The translations under genes and the position numbers were made by a program. The notes under the pieces are model-generated. The model was not told the DNA's origin and made no database searches. It worked only from the letters and a program-made list of their open reading frames with translations. Shown here in pieces: positions 24,931 through 37,460 of a stretch of 64,000 bases of DNA (the stretch's first letter is position 1; every line of letters begins with the position of its first letter). This DNA comes from Chrysomallon squamiferum (Eukaryota; Mollusca; Gastropoda; Neomphalida; Peltospiridae): the NCBI GenBank assembly GCA_012295275.1, contig CM022672.1, positions 30,554,059 to 30,618,058 of the forward strand, in the 5' to 3' direction.

Positions 24931-25215
24931 GATAAATCAAACAGTATATGTCCGCTCTCATAGGCTACCAGGATATATTGCGATGACTTTCTCCCTTTAA
25001 GTGACACCTCGGCATAGAGCAACACGTGTATGACATTGTCGTAAATTAAACAGGATCTTCTCGTTGTTAGCAATGGTTTTGTTCTAAACAATGCAATCAC
25101 TGGACCAGTACAGACTGAGCCACATATCAACGGCAGATAACTCACTACTTCCCATCCTTCTTTTAGCTTGGATCCTACTGCTGTTAAAGAACATTGCTTT
25201 GATTATGCATTGTAT
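24849..25215 (-). pseudogene. Exon-like open frame of unknown family
   Basis: A minus-strand frame is open for about 120 codons. It follows an acceptor-like TTCTTTAACAG at about 25180 and reads like protein (KEGWEVVSYLPLICGSVC, SSQYILVAYESGHILFDLS). The copy at about 10930-11100 keeps the C-terminal half open and ends KKN, TAG, then AATAAA, as a last exon would. That copy has lost its acceptor and upstream frame; a third copy near 48780 is truncated. No start codon or upstream exon was found. It may be a terminal exon of a lost gene. Confidence 0.3.
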
Positions 25216-26386
25216 AGTGTACATCTATGTGCAGGACAATTATACACGCCTATGTAAGGGCCTCCAAAAAGCAATTAGCTAATATGATTGTTGTAGCACA
25301 TCTCACTTTGGCCAACTCTGATGTTAACTGTGAAGTTAAGCGTAGATGTTAAATTCATGAACCAAACTCGTATCGTCCAATCTCGCGTGTGTAATCAAAT
25401 ACACAGTTCTATAATATTCTGTTTGTGTTGAATAATCATAAACTTTAATAAATAAAATACATTTTTACTTTTTTTTATTTTATGAGATGTTATAGACATA
25501 ATGGTATACACGCACACATACACACACGTACTTAATACATGTTAGAATTAAAACAGTGTCATAGTTATTTTATTAAACATTATGATTATTAATCAAAATA
25601 AATACAATATGTAGACATCTGCATAGATCTACATAGAAACATAAACTGAAAAAGGTACATGAACTCAAATCAGATGTGATATATGTATATATATATATAG
25701 GCACATTACATATATTTTCTCAAATTTTAAAACGAATTTACATGAGTAAGGCCATTTATAATATCCGTTATTGGCCAAAGTTTTAAGTTACTGGCTCTGA
25801 TAAGGTCAAAATCAATATTAGATGTCGAAACTCGCCTGCATCTTGTCAATGAGTGCTCGGCTGTGACACCTGTCAATCAAATGTCGGCGAAAATGTCGTC
25901 TGAAACGGTGTAAACAGATAATGACAGTTCACAAAATTATTTAGTTGTAGTTTTTATCGCTTTGAGTTTCATAGTGTACAGTTGAGTTAGAATAAGGACT
26001 TAAATGCCACTTGTTTTCCTGAGTTCCGATCATTAGATTAATTAAAATAAAATAAACAAAATAAAACGAGAAACAACATTTGAAAGTACAGGATTGTCTG
26101 CCCCTGAGAGGAAAGTGGGAGGGATGAATGAATTGATTATTTAGCGCGGAGGTCACTCAGTGATAAGGTATAATGCTAGGGTCAAATGGATAAGTTCAGT
26201 GAGGACAAATAAAAGACAAAAAATGTTTTGTAAAGTATCTTGACTATTTTCAGAAAACAAACGCGTTACAAAAATTATCATCGGAAAGAAAAATGTTTCG
26301 TCTTTTTAACAACAATAGAAGTGCAGCTTAAAGCAACTACACGAACTTCTTCCTATCGTGTTTTCTGCCGAACGGCGCATTAATTT

Positions 26387-26476
26387 ATGGCCACTGAAGC
26401 CGGTTCACACCCGAGTCTGGAAACGACTGACAAAGCCGGTTCTCAGCAACCAGAATCTCCTGAACTCTTGGTATGA
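26387..26476 (+). pseudogene. 49-codon open frame, truncated copy 3
   Basis: Starts with the same ATG context (TAA TTT ATG) and reads MATEAGSHPSLETTD up to SPE, where a deletion joins it to unrelated sequence and a TGA follows at 26474-26476. Confidence 0.35.
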
Positions 26477-26861
26477 TTTATTCTGGTTTAACAAAGAAAG
26501 TCTTGCTTCAGAATCTTGCAACTGTACGCAAACAGCTCTCAAGCTATTTGAATGACAAGTTTGTATTTGTTTTATAATTGAAATCAAGATAAAAAGATGT
26601 ACAATTATAGTTAGGAATCATCCTAATTATAGTTAGGAATAAATGTGTTTTGAGTCCACCAAAAACTACATATTTTCTTTTTGATGTAATTAATGATATT
26701 AATTTTAGAGATAATGAACAAAAATGTAAACAAAATGTTTTCTGTTCTTAGTACCATATCTCTGTCTCATTTTCCATTTTCTTCTTTTATTTATTACATC
26801 TTTATCTTCTTCAGAAATGAATTCATTTGTTTGCATGTTTGGAAGACACAATAATTTCATG

Positions 26862-27122
26862 ACAGTTTGAGTGTCCGTTATCTGAAATTCGGAAATCCGA
26901 AAAGCTCCGAAAAGCTCCGAAATCCAGCACATATAGTGATATATTATAGTTTTAGCAGTGTTTTGCACATACTAACATTATTTTATGACACAAAATTATT
27001 AAAAACTATTTGTATAAGCTGTATTTGAAATTTAGATGGAATTAGTGTTTAGACTTAGATCCTGTTCGCAGGCAATCTTATATTCCAAATCCGATATAGT
27101 TCCGTCCTGAATTCTTAGCCTA
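26862..27122. mobile_element. pogo/Tigger-type MITE, gene B flank copy
   Basis: Same position and orientation in the repeated flank as the copy at 13238. The internal GAAAAGCTCCGAAAAGCTCC duplication is specific to this copy. Confidence 0.4.
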
Positions 27123-27534
27123 TGGTTATTTGTTTTAGGAGGTGTTGGTCTTTTTAGAGTTATTTCCCTTCAATTTGGCTCTTTTCCTTTATTTATTTAT
27201 TTATTTATTTATTTATTATTATTATTATTATTATCTTAATACCCTGTAATAACATTCTGATATACATTTTTCGATTGTTTATTTTCTTTTGTTGTTGTTA
27301 TTTGTAACATTTTATTTTATTTATTTATTTGTTTATCTTAAATAATATTTCAGTTTACTGAAGAGTGAAGAAAAAGACAAATGTCTACTTGGTGATAAGA
27401 ATAAATTGTCTAATACCTTTTTTTTGCTTCCATATTATTATTTTCTGTTATATGTGATCCATCTTCACCAATATCGAAAACTACTAAAATAAAGTAAGTA
27501 ACGCCGCAATTTCGTTACGTCCCAACTCGAATTG

Positions 27535-27626
27535 TGACGTCATCATAAACTTGATAAATGTAATCATTCGTACACCACTAGAAAAAGTTCAGAGCAAATC
27601 AGGCCGCCTCATACGTGATGACGTCA
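27535..27626. promoter_or_regulatory. Paired CRE-type sites, copy 3
   Basis: TGACGTCA intact at 27535-27542 and 27619-27626, 84 bp apart. Confidence 0.45.
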
Positions 27627-27692
27627 TTACCTAAAACTACCGAGGTTAAAATAAATCGTTTTGGTAATTTTCATTAGTAATTAAGACTGCAT

Positions 27693-27740
<48 letters not shown>

Positions 27741-28046
27741 CAAAGGGAAAATAAAAGGAAAGAAAATTGGACGTAATCGAAAGATATTTATTGTATTTGT
27801 TATCACTTCGAACAAAAAAAAAAAAAAAAAAAATAAATAACATGTTGTGTTCGTTACTCTAACTTCCAATGTGCGCGCGTATGTGCGTATTATTTTATTT
27901 TATGTATGATAGAGAGGGGTAATCATAATTATCACAGAAAAAAACATTTTGTTATTAATTATCAAAAAACATATGTATAGATCCATTTATGTGGAATAGT
28001 TATAACAAACTTCATAACAAATGTCAAGCTGTATTAATCTTACATT
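27627..28046. repeat. (TAA)n repeat and AT-rich spacer 3' of gene C
   Basis: TAA repeats at about 27692-27737 and an A-run at about 27817-27834. No gene seen. Confidence 0.7.
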
Positions 28047-28079
28047 TTTATTTTCTTTCAGTGAAGTCTCTGACACAAA

Positions 28080-28231
28080 TTAGCATGTACCAAATGAACA
28101 AGTTGATTGTTTGGTGTCCCAGACTGTTCCAGGTGGACAAGCAGACTTGTAAGCCACACCATTGAAACACTGGACAAAATGACCACAAGTCTTTCCAGCA
28201 ATGAAGGCAACTCCTACTTTAGGACAGCCAT
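28080..28231 (-). CDS. Gene C CBM14 exon and stop
   Basis: [15 protein letters not shown] ... [19 protein letters not shown] pattern with all six Cys. TAA at 28082-28080, AATAAA at 28052-28047. Confidence 0.88.
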
Positions 28232-31099
28232 CTGAAAAGAATGATAGTAACCAATAAATGTCTATAATAAACATTATCGTCAGCCCTATGTGAATCACTG
28301 ACAACTATTTTGTTCATTTATATTACTGATTTCTACAAATACAAAAATTCTACAGTTTTAATAATCTCTGTTTAATTTATAATTACTAAAGAACATTAAA
28401 ATCATTGCTAATATTAAGAAAATGAAACAGAACACTGAGGTATGTATGTATATGTGTATGTAAATCATGAAATTATTAGAACATTTCTCATCATGACCTT
28501 GTTAGCTATTAACATGTTTTACAGTCAGAACTAATCTTTCTATCTTCTGTAATTACCAACCAGGACCACATTTCTCTGTGTTACAGGGAACATCTTTCAC
28601 TTCAGTTGATTCTCCTTCACATGAATTTCCACCATTTTTAGGAGCAGGATTATCACATGTTCTGCTTCTTGACTGGTTTTTGTATCCTGTTCCGCACAAT
28701 TTTGAACATTCAGTAAGATTCTTCCATTCCGACCAAGTACTCCAACCACCATCAACTGTTAATAATATAAATTTATAGTTATATCTGAATACTGCATTCA
28801 AAACAAATGAAATCAAAATTTAGACATAAACTTATCACAGATCACTTAGTTTAGATTGTCAGAATCTTGAATTTACACTGTTATTAATAATCAGAAATAG
28901 TGTTAATGGGTGTTGTTATTTGTTTTGTTTTTTGTTGTTTTTTCGTATTGATTAGGAAATGCAGTTTATCGGGGACAACTTAACAATTTAACTTTGTAAT
29001 TGAGATAAAAGACAGCTAATGATGTTTTATTTTTTTTATTTTTATATTTTTTTTGTAAAGGTATACATTATTGACTGCTAACCAATACATTCCTCTGTGT
29101 TACAGGAAACATTTTTTGATTCAGCTGTTTCTCCTTCACATGACTTTCCACCATTTGTAGGAGCAGGATTATCACACGTTCTGTTTCTTGACTGGTTTTT
29201 GTATCCTGTTCCACACAGTTTTGAACATTCAGTAACATTCTTCCATTCCGACCAAGTACTCCAACCACCATCAACTGTTAATAATTTAAATTTGTGTTTA
29301 TATCTGATCACTGCATTGAAAACAAGTAAAATTAAAATGTAGATGTAAACTATTGTTGATCCCCAGTTCAGTCTATTTCATTTTGTATTTTTAGAGACTT
29401 AATCATCCAAAATCTTAATGGCAGTTAAGTCAGGGCAAAAATATTTATTTGTATTTTAACTGAACTATAAGAAAAATGATAATTTAGTTTAAAACATCTG
29501 TTTTGAAGATATTCAGAAGAGATATCGTATTTTGTCATCATCTCTTGGAGATAGTAATATTCTAAAGTAAATAATTAATTAGTAAAACATTTTATGCTTT
29601 ATCAACTTCAACACTTCGTTTTTCAAAAAGTGCTGTCAATTGAAAATGATGGATAACTGTATATTAAATTACTTGGACATGCTTGCAGATTACAGCTGGA
29701 TGTTTGGTTTTCAGTGTTAGATCCACTGCACCAATGTCCACCATAGGCAGGCACTGGATTAGTGCAATTTCTGCTCCTGATTCCCACTTGAATTCCACCT
29801 CCACAAGATTTGCTGCATTCATCGTATGACCAATCTGACCAAGATGTCCACCCACCGTCCACTGTAATATAAAGAATATACGTACTTACCTACTACCAAC
29901 ATATACATACATATATATATATATACAGCACATACATGCAGGGACGAACTCACATTTACTCATTTATTAATTATGGGACAAACAGTTTACAATTTATATG
30001 AGGATTTCAAAGAATGTAGGCCTCAGAATGAATCATGGACGTGAACTATATACTTTTTATATTATTGACATAAATACAACACTCACCTCCACATTTATTT
30101 GTATTGCAAATCACAGTCTGTGTCTCGACACTGGACCCCGGACAGTACCTTCCACCATTTCGAGGCGATGGGTTATTGCACGACCTAGTCCTTTTCTGAT
30201 CTTTGATTCCAGATCCACATGGCCTAGAACAGTCACTGGTGTCAACCCAGGAAGACCAGCTGCTCCAGCCACCATTAACTAATCATAAATAAGATATTTA
30301 AGTTTATAACAAATGTAAATTTCAGTTAAATGATTGGTGCTAAGGGTTTTGGCCTCATATTATGTCGTAGGAAGTAAGAACTTCAGTTTGCCCACTAGGC
30401 TCTTTCCCCTTTCTGCAGCTACCTCATGACGTACTATACAGTGCTATGTGGTTCTCTGAGTGTCAAAATGTAAAGCATTTAAAGGATTGTTCATGGTTAT
30501 TCACTGAAAAGTTTTATTTTTTTATTTTCATTTTTATTCTTTTGTTTTTGGTATTTATTTACTTATTTATTTACTTATTTATTTATTTTTTTATTTATTT
30601 TTTTATTTTTTTATTTGATTAATTTATTTTTTGTTTTGATATATTTTTTTTTATCATCAAGAGACAAAAAATAAATTGCAGACATTAAACAAAAAACCTG
30701 AACTAAATGCAACTAAGAAATAACACTAATGCTGACTCCCTTAAGTAAAAGAAGAGCCGACTAATGCTCTATTTAATATCCAAAGAAACTCGAGAAAAGC
30801 CAAACCATTTACGGTTGATCAGATTTGAAATATTTTATTAGTTTGTGAAAAACGAATGTTAATCAATCATAAAGTAACAAGATACGTAAACCAATTCTTA
30901 GGAACTATTAAATTACAACAAAGGCTAAGATTGTTGAGATATATTTACTTTCACATGCTGCTCTGCAACAGAGTTGTATTGTTGAGTTATACTTACTTGC
31001 AGGTGGTGCCCTGTAACGTCTACGACGGCCACTCCACCATCCCCATGCTTCAGTACATACCAATAATACACATACGATTAACAGTGTAAACAGTTTCAT
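28080..31099 (-). CDS. Gene C: intact secreted protein with four TSP1 repeats and CBM14
   Basis: Six coding exons join without any defect: 31099-30997, 30278-30087, 29861-29673, 29274-29083, 28755-28561 and 28231-28080 (1023 nt, 340 aa). The leader [18 protein letters not shown] precedes a [16 protein letters not shown] segment, then TSP1 classes I, II, III, III and a six-Cys CBM14. TSP1 repeats carry WxxW C-mannosylation motifs and NVT/NQS sequons in class III. The protein has no membrane segment after the leader, so it is expected to be secreted. Extracellular chitin or glycan binding is inferred. This is the best reference gene of the cluster. Confidence 0.88.
28561..28755 (-). CDS. Gene C class III TSP1 exon (last, 195-bp type)
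   Basis: Encodes [24 protein letters not shown] and CNTEKCGPG. One codon longer at its end than other class III exons, a form found next to CBM14 in genes B, C and D. Donor G|GTTGGT. Confidence 0.85.
29083..29274 (-). CDS. Gene C class III TSP1 exon
   Basis: 192 bp, [32 protein letters not shown]. Acceptor TTAACAG, donor G|GTTAGC. Confidence 0.85.
29673..29861 (-). CDS. Gene C class II TSP1 exon
   Basis: 189 bp, [31 protein letters not shown], six Cys. The O-fucosylation consensus is present (CSKSCG). Confidence 0.86.
30087..30278 (-). CDS. Gene C class I TSP1 exon
   Basis: 192 bp, [31 protein letters not shown]. Acceptor GATTAG, donor G|GTGAGT. Confidence 0.86.
30997..31099 (-). CDS. Gene C signal-peptide exon
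   Basis: 34 codons plus one base. The ATG at 31099-31097 directly follows acceptor CATAG. Leader ends TEA; the tail [16 protein letters not shown] is strongly basic. Donor A|GTAAGT. A second donor at 30949|30948 (GTAAAT) would add 16 in-frame codons with three Cys. Confidence 0.85.
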
Positions 31100-31366
31100 C
31101 TATGACAGAATACAAAAAAATTATAGATATACAGATATATATGCTGACCTATATAATATTCTACAGATACATACATACTCACAGACATATATAAAGAAAA
31201 TGTCAGGGCCTTTAAAATTTCTTCCGACCTCTTTGAAAAAAGGATAAACATAGCCATCCCAAATAAATAATAATAATACAAATGAATGAAAATAAATTAT
31301 TGAAAATATTAAACAAACAACCATAGCAAAATAAATAATTTTAGCTAAAAATAAAGTATAATTTAC

Positions 31367-31424
31367 CTTCGGATGCGAGATAGTTTGGATCTGTTGTATG
31401 TGCAAATTCAAAAACTACATATAG
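31367..31424 (-). promoter_or_regulatory. Gene C core promoter and 5' UTR exon
   Basis: TATA-like CTATATGTAG at 31424-31415, short noncoding exon ending at AAG|GTAAAT (31367|31366). Confidence 0.55.
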
Positions 31425-33722
31425 ATAAATGGTGAGGATTGTAACACAATGGCTGGGAACAAACACTGACACAGAGAACTGGCAAAATGAAATCAATACA
31501 CAGATACCAGTTTGAGATAAGAAAGAACCACTTTAAACTAACTCACACTGGAGACATCTGTTGTTTTATCAAATGTTTGCTTCATATTAAGTTACTCTTG
31601 ATGAAAAAGAGATATCATTGGAATTATTTAAAATTTTGTTTTAATATTCAAATAAATGTCCCGTGGACATATAAAGTTTAGCATAATAATTCCAGGATCA
31701 CTTCTCCTATGATATATTGGGTTATTTTTCCGTTTCCACCAAAGCTCTGTGTCGTTTTATTCAGCTCAACATGATGTTAAAAAATTAAGTCTGACCCTAA
31801 TTGTCAGTAATACAATTATTGTAATCTCTTGATACAAATACTCATACCTATAATTATTCATATGAACAGGAACTACTACAGTTTCTCAACACAGTCTTTC
31901 GTTGGTTTCACCCTTCAGTTTTAATTTCTATCACCACATTATCTTGCTGTCATGAAAAAACATATTAGAATAATTAAAACCTTTGACTCATCAATGGTAA
32001 TTTCAAAAGGTTAGTTTTAGAGGGCTCTTTAAATTACTTGATATTGTATTCAGTGTTACTGAAATTTCTATCACCATATTATCACGCTGTTGTGATAGGT
32101 TAAAAACTAAATTAGAATATTTAAAACCTGGACATATAATGTTCAGCATAACAGTTCCAGGATCACTTCACCTAACTATGATACTTGGTTTATTTTCCCA
32201 TTTCAAGAAGACCTGTTTGTCGTTTCTTTCGGATCAACACTATGTTCAGTTGTGAGTAATAAATATCTTGTAATATCTTCATACAAACTCCTGATTCATT
32301 CAGTTATTCATATATACAAGAACTACTGCAGTTTCTCAAAACAGCCTTTCATTAGTTTCACCCGTGCTGTCGTGAAAAACCAAATTAGAATAATTAAAAC
32401 CTTTGACCCATAAATGGTAATTTCGAAAGGTTACATTTATAGGGTTCTTTAAATTACTTGTTATTGTATTCAGTCCTACTGAAATTACCCAAACAGTAAT
32501 AAGATTTTAATCAAGAGTATAATATTTTTAAGATAATAATAATAATAATAATTTGCATGTATACTAGTAAATATAAGTCACTTTGGTATCAAGATTAGGA
32601 ATGAATTCACGTAAAGAACACTTCATCATTTTATAATACTAACAATTACTTTCTGTCATTCATATATAAATATTTGTATGTAATAACGTGCTGCTTCAGG
32701 TCTCGTGAGAAAGGTGAAGAGAATGAGTCCTTTGACCATCTGTTGCTTTGGCCATCATCTCCCTTTCAGCTTTGCACAGTTTATCAGTGTTAAAAGTTTG
32801 ATATTTGAAACCTCAAACTCCATCTAGTATTGATCCATTCTTCAACGCTGCAAACATTGAGTAAGATTATCTATGACTGTTTAAGGGACACGGAAATTCA
32901 GGTGTTATTGAAATAAAATATTTTGTGAAATCTGTTATCAAGTAAACTAGATACATGCAATACTGCCATTTGATTAATTTCGTCCTCAATCATTCAATGC
33001 AATCAGTGAAAAACAGACAATAGTGTTCAACAGCTGGGCTCACTGTTTACAGTTTCTATGAGAGATAATGCATAAACTTTGCATCATCCATAAAATCAGG
33101 GCAGATGAAGGGCTCCAGGGGTATGTCTAACATTAATGATTTATTTGTTGCTGATTTTTCGTTTAAATTTATTTTAGATACAAAGAATAGTTTATGAAAA
33201 TACAAATGGTTTTCGTAAGACGTCAACCCATTTCGTTTTTCCATAATGTAAACTGTAAATTTTCCATTTTCCTCACAGGAATAAAGGCCAAATAAAGACG
33301 TTCCACTAGAAAAAAATACAGTTTTCCTTTGAACTGTAGATTATAAACTTTATATCACAGATAACTAACTGACTAATTATTAATTATTAAATATTATTTA
33401 CAGTGAAAGTTATTTTATGAACATAACTATATTACTGGCGTTCTTAACTGCTTTAACTACCGAAGAAAAAAATCATGTTACTTTACATGCTTACGTATAT
33501 AAGACAAACTAGTGATGTCAGTGAAAACAAATAATAATAATTTATAGTATCTTAATGATAGAGATAATACTGATGCAAAATATTCTTAAAAGAATGTTTG
33601 AATTAAAATAGCAACTACAGCAAATCAATTATTACATTGACATTCAATACAACTCTCTTTCTCACCATACAGGAAAATAGATATATTTAAACAGATGCAT
33701 TGAAACACTAGTGTTGTAAAAT

Positions 33723-33724
<2 letters not shown>

Positions 33725-33810
<86 letters not shown>
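33725..33810. repeat. (CT)n microsatellite
   Basis: About 86 bp of uninterrupted CT dinucleotides. Confidence 0.97.
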
Positions 33811-33814
<4 letters not shown>

Positions 33815-34435
33815 TATCAGTGGTATAATACATAGTTGCATTGTTTTTTAAATGAATTTTTGAGGAATAGCATTCCTCGTTTTTAGCATTTTTAAAATAG
33901 ATTTTGATGAATAGAGGTCTGAATATTAGTTTAAAATTATATATTATTTCTAAAAACTTGGGAACTGTAAAATATTTTTCCATCCATATTTATCTTTTGT
34001 GATAAAATTAGTAATTTATTAATACTATTTTTGTTGACCACTTCCAAACATTCAGTGGTGCTAAAAAGCTGAAGTATAATATATTATCTTGTATTGTTAC
34101 ATGATATTGTAGTAAAAGCTAAACACAAAACAGAACAGACTGATCAAGTCTGAGTATGCCATATAAAATAAATTTATTTATTTTTGGATATAGACCCCTT
34201 TTAATAAATCATGTTGTGACTCTGTGTAAAGAAAATTAATTTTCTATCCAAACAAAAAGCTTTTACAGTGCACAATAATGACAAAGAAAATTTAGATTAA
34301 AAAAATGTGCTCGGCTAAACATAACCACTGTCTAAAACATTATAACACAAGTGTCTGGGTGTATATAAAACACTGTCAATTTCTTTCAAAGCAACTTTTG
34401 TAATTATTCAGTGCTAATGGCTTACGAGGTGTAAT

Positions 34436-34730
34436 AATTAAATCTAATTTAATATTGACAAAATTTAATAATTATATACAAAAAAGAATGGTTGACAAGA
34501 TCTAAAAGTTGATTAAAATTTAATGGTTGACAAAATTTAGTAGTTACATTAAATTGAAATGGCGGAGAAGAAATATCTGAATAAAATTCAATGCTTGACA
34601 AGATTTAATAGTTAAGTATAATATAATGGTTGACAAGATCTAAAATTTAAATAAAATTTAATGGTTGACACAATTAATAGTTAAGTAAGATTTAACATTA
34701 GACACAATGTAGTTATTAAAGAAAATTAAG
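34436..34730. repeat. Imperfect AT-rich minisatellite, TTTAATGGTTGACAA units
   Basis: TTGACAAGATCTAAAA / TTGACAAAATTTAATAG units recur about seven to eight times with spacing of about 35-45 bp and drifted spacers. Confidence 0.7.
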
Positions 34731-35312
34731 TAGTGAAGATTTATTTAGAAAACTGAAACTTAATTTAATTCGAATTAAGTATATTCATGCAAACAACAAT
34801 AGCAATTTATCTTCAAAGTCACAAAATCCTTTAAACACAGAATGTGTGTTTTACTTATTTATTTATTTGTTGTATTGTTCGTATAAAGAAAACCAAAATA
34901 ATAATAATTAGACATTCTTCAAAGCCCTATAATTGGAATGCTCATATTTTAAATACTTTAATGTGAATACAATTGACTGCAAGTCTTGTGCCTGCAGCTT
35001 TGGTAATTCCAGCATCAATAGTGCCATTTAGACCTAAGTTCAAGTAAACGAAAGGTTAAGTTTAACTGGGGAGTGAATCACATTTATCCATATCAAAAGT
35101 GAATAAATGAATATTGTTTTAGTATACCTTAATAACTCACATATGTATTTTTGTCATAATTATTTAGTTAATAATGCTGCAAATATTTATGTTCTGTGAA
35201 AACAGTTTATGCATTAATTTTATTCTGGTTTTTGGTTACATTCTAAAATAAAATACAATAGAGGCCATTTTGACAAACACTAAAATGAAGTTGATATCTT
35301 GAAAACCTATTA

Positions 35313-37460
35313 CAGGTTGACTATCACTAATCCGGCATCTTCGGGACCTGGAAGGTGCCGGATTAGCCAGTTTGCCGGATTAGCCATTAGGATAGAATAC
35401 ACCAAACCCATTAGCTAACCACCTCATCTTAAAATTAAAATATCCCATAAAACAGTACAATTTGATTAATAAAGAAAAGATAATTATCAAATAAATTCAA
35501 GTAAAAAATTTAATGAAATACGGGCACAAGTATACTACAAATTAATTCTGTTGACTTACATTATATCATCACTGCCACTTCCAAAGTGGCAATTACATGT
35601 CTTGAAGTGGAGGGTTATCATAATTCTCATCAGCATCTTCTAAGGTGAGAGAGATATCAGGAACTGGTGGTGACGGTGGCAACATAACTCGGTGAGCAGC
35701 TGTTGAAGGCAGTGGATGTGCATATGATGAGGAGATGTCAGGATTATCGTCTGGGTGAGCAAATGTTGAAGGCACTGAATTTTCAATTGATGTCTTCTCT
35801 GTTACACGCTTTGTAGCCAGTTTTAAAAAAATATATCTGGCAAGCTGACCTGTTTCATATATTTTGGTCTTTCTTTGATTAGTTTATCGTGCAGTATGTA
35901 AATATTCATTATTTCTTGCTCAGTTATAAAACTGCGCTGCTCTAAACCTTTTAGCAGTTCATCTGTCAGCTGAATTAACCGATCAATAGAAACTCTTTCT
36001 GCTACATCATCCTCATTTCCATCACTGCTTTCTCCTTCACTGGCTTGTTGCTCTGGACTTACAATGTCTAAGTCCGTATAATGATGAAAAACACATGCAT
36101 CGTCATCAACAGTCATCCATTCTTCAATGTTATCTTCATCCAGTCTAGATGCAAGATCCTTCGCAGCAGGATTGATCAGATCACTAGCAAAAGACAACAG
36201 ATCATTTATATGCTGTTTCTCCTTTGAAGACCTAATTTCTATAAAGTCTGGTTCACGATTTTCATCAGGTGCTGTCTCATATGTTAACCCTGGCCACAGT
36301 TTGTGCCATCCATATTTCAGTGTAGCAGGCTCTACAGATTCGACTTTAATGAATGTAATATGCCATTGTCCAGGGGTTGAATCAAGGAAGTGCAGTTAGG
36401 TGGAAAATAGATACCGAAAACATTGTTCTTTACCAGGAGTTCTGCTTTTGGCTGAGCGGACCAGTTATTTAAAATAAGCATTATCTTACAATTACGGTCC
36501 AAGCCAACAGAGTCAGAATGAGTTCTTGCTTCGGGGACAAAACAGTTCTGAAACCAATCCAATAACAGTTGGCACGGTAATTTACAGGAATCTGTGTCAT
36601 GCCTTTGAAAGCTCGAGGACGTAAACTTTTACCGATGACCAGTAACTTACACCTGCATGCTCCTGCAGCATTGGAGCAGCCCAGCACAGTAACACGGTCT
36701 TTCGATGCTTTATAACCTGTCGGCGATTCTGTATCCTCCGCTTTCAGTGTTCTTTTGGGTGTACATTTCCAAAAGAGTGCAGTCTCATCTGCGTTATAGA
36801 CCTGGTCAGGACTTATATTTTCATCACTGACCAACTTGGTGAACTCGTCAACAAATTTTGTAGCTGCTTCATTGTCAGCTGATCTTTTTTCGCCACACAC
36901 TGCACGACACTTTAAGCCATGTCGTTCCTTAAAACGTTGCAACCATCGTTCACTGTAATCGCACTGATGTTCCAGTCCGAGTTCTTCATGAAATAGTTTT
37001 GCTTGTTCCTTCACAAGATCAGCTGACAGTTCGATTCCTTCACTTTCACTCAACTTACACCACCTCATCATTACCTGATCTAGTTCTGATTTTTACCAGG
37101 TTTCATTGCTTTCCTTTTAAACATGTTTTCTCGACTGACTGTCAATAAAAAGGTTAAGTAACTTTTCTTTCTGTTTCTTTATGTCATAAACTGTCGAAGA
37201 CCCAATGCTGTATAATTCACATAAACTTCTCACAGACACGCCACTGTCAAGCTTTTTCAAGAGTTCAACCTTTTCTGCTATGGACAATGTTAACAGTTAC
37301 AAAGAACACTTTAGTAACACATATAACAATACAAAGTAACACTTTAGTAACACATATACACACATGTAACAGTGCACAAGTAACATTTTAATAACACACA
37401 TACACACATACAACACTACACAACTAATACTTTAGTAACACACATCTAAAAGTAACAAGC
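35313..37460 (-). mobile_element. Tigger/pogo-type DNA transposon, degraded
   Basis: The left end starts CAGGTTGACTATCACTAATC directly after TA, followed by an inverted GCCGGATTAG motif. The right terminal repeat was not found; the element seems to stop at about 37460 where sequence shared with 59872 resumes (GTGACTGGTGTTCAGGC). AGTAACACTTTAGTAACAC-type tandem repeats lie at 37310-37450. Confidence 0.75.
35593..37290 (-). pseudogene. Tigger-type transposase pseudogene
   Basis: Pieces in order: a psq-type helix-turn-helix (ELLKKLDSGVSVRSL, about 37250-37150), a CENP-B-type second DNA-binding domain (ERWLQRFKERHGLKC), then a DDE_1 catalytic domain. The first catalytic Asp survives in YNADETALFW. 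The second motif reads LNNWSAQP where the family has Asp, so the site is mutated. The third, QPLDNGI, is kept. Two stop codons after the first domain and frame changes near 36490 and 36330 break the frame. An acidic C-terminal tail (35823-36197) follows. Confidence 0.82.

Larger units (their letters stand above)
31425..35312. other. Flank of gene C, first part
   Basis: Begins as a copy of the gene A flank. About 32570-33640 is an inverted copy of about 61300-62345. From about 33640 on the sequence is not recognised elsewhere in the window and holds a CT microsatellite and a minisatellite. No gene seen. Confidence 0.55.

Noticed and set aside
28578-28778. Plus-strand open frames antisense to class III TSP1 exons (28578, 29097, 41906, 42767, 43862, 44998)
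   Set aside because: They are complement shadows of the same exon and appear only where that exon is conserved.
35593-36197. Separate acidic proteins at 35593-35775 and 35823-36197
   Set aside because: They are the C-terminal part of the broken Tigger transposase, not independent genes.
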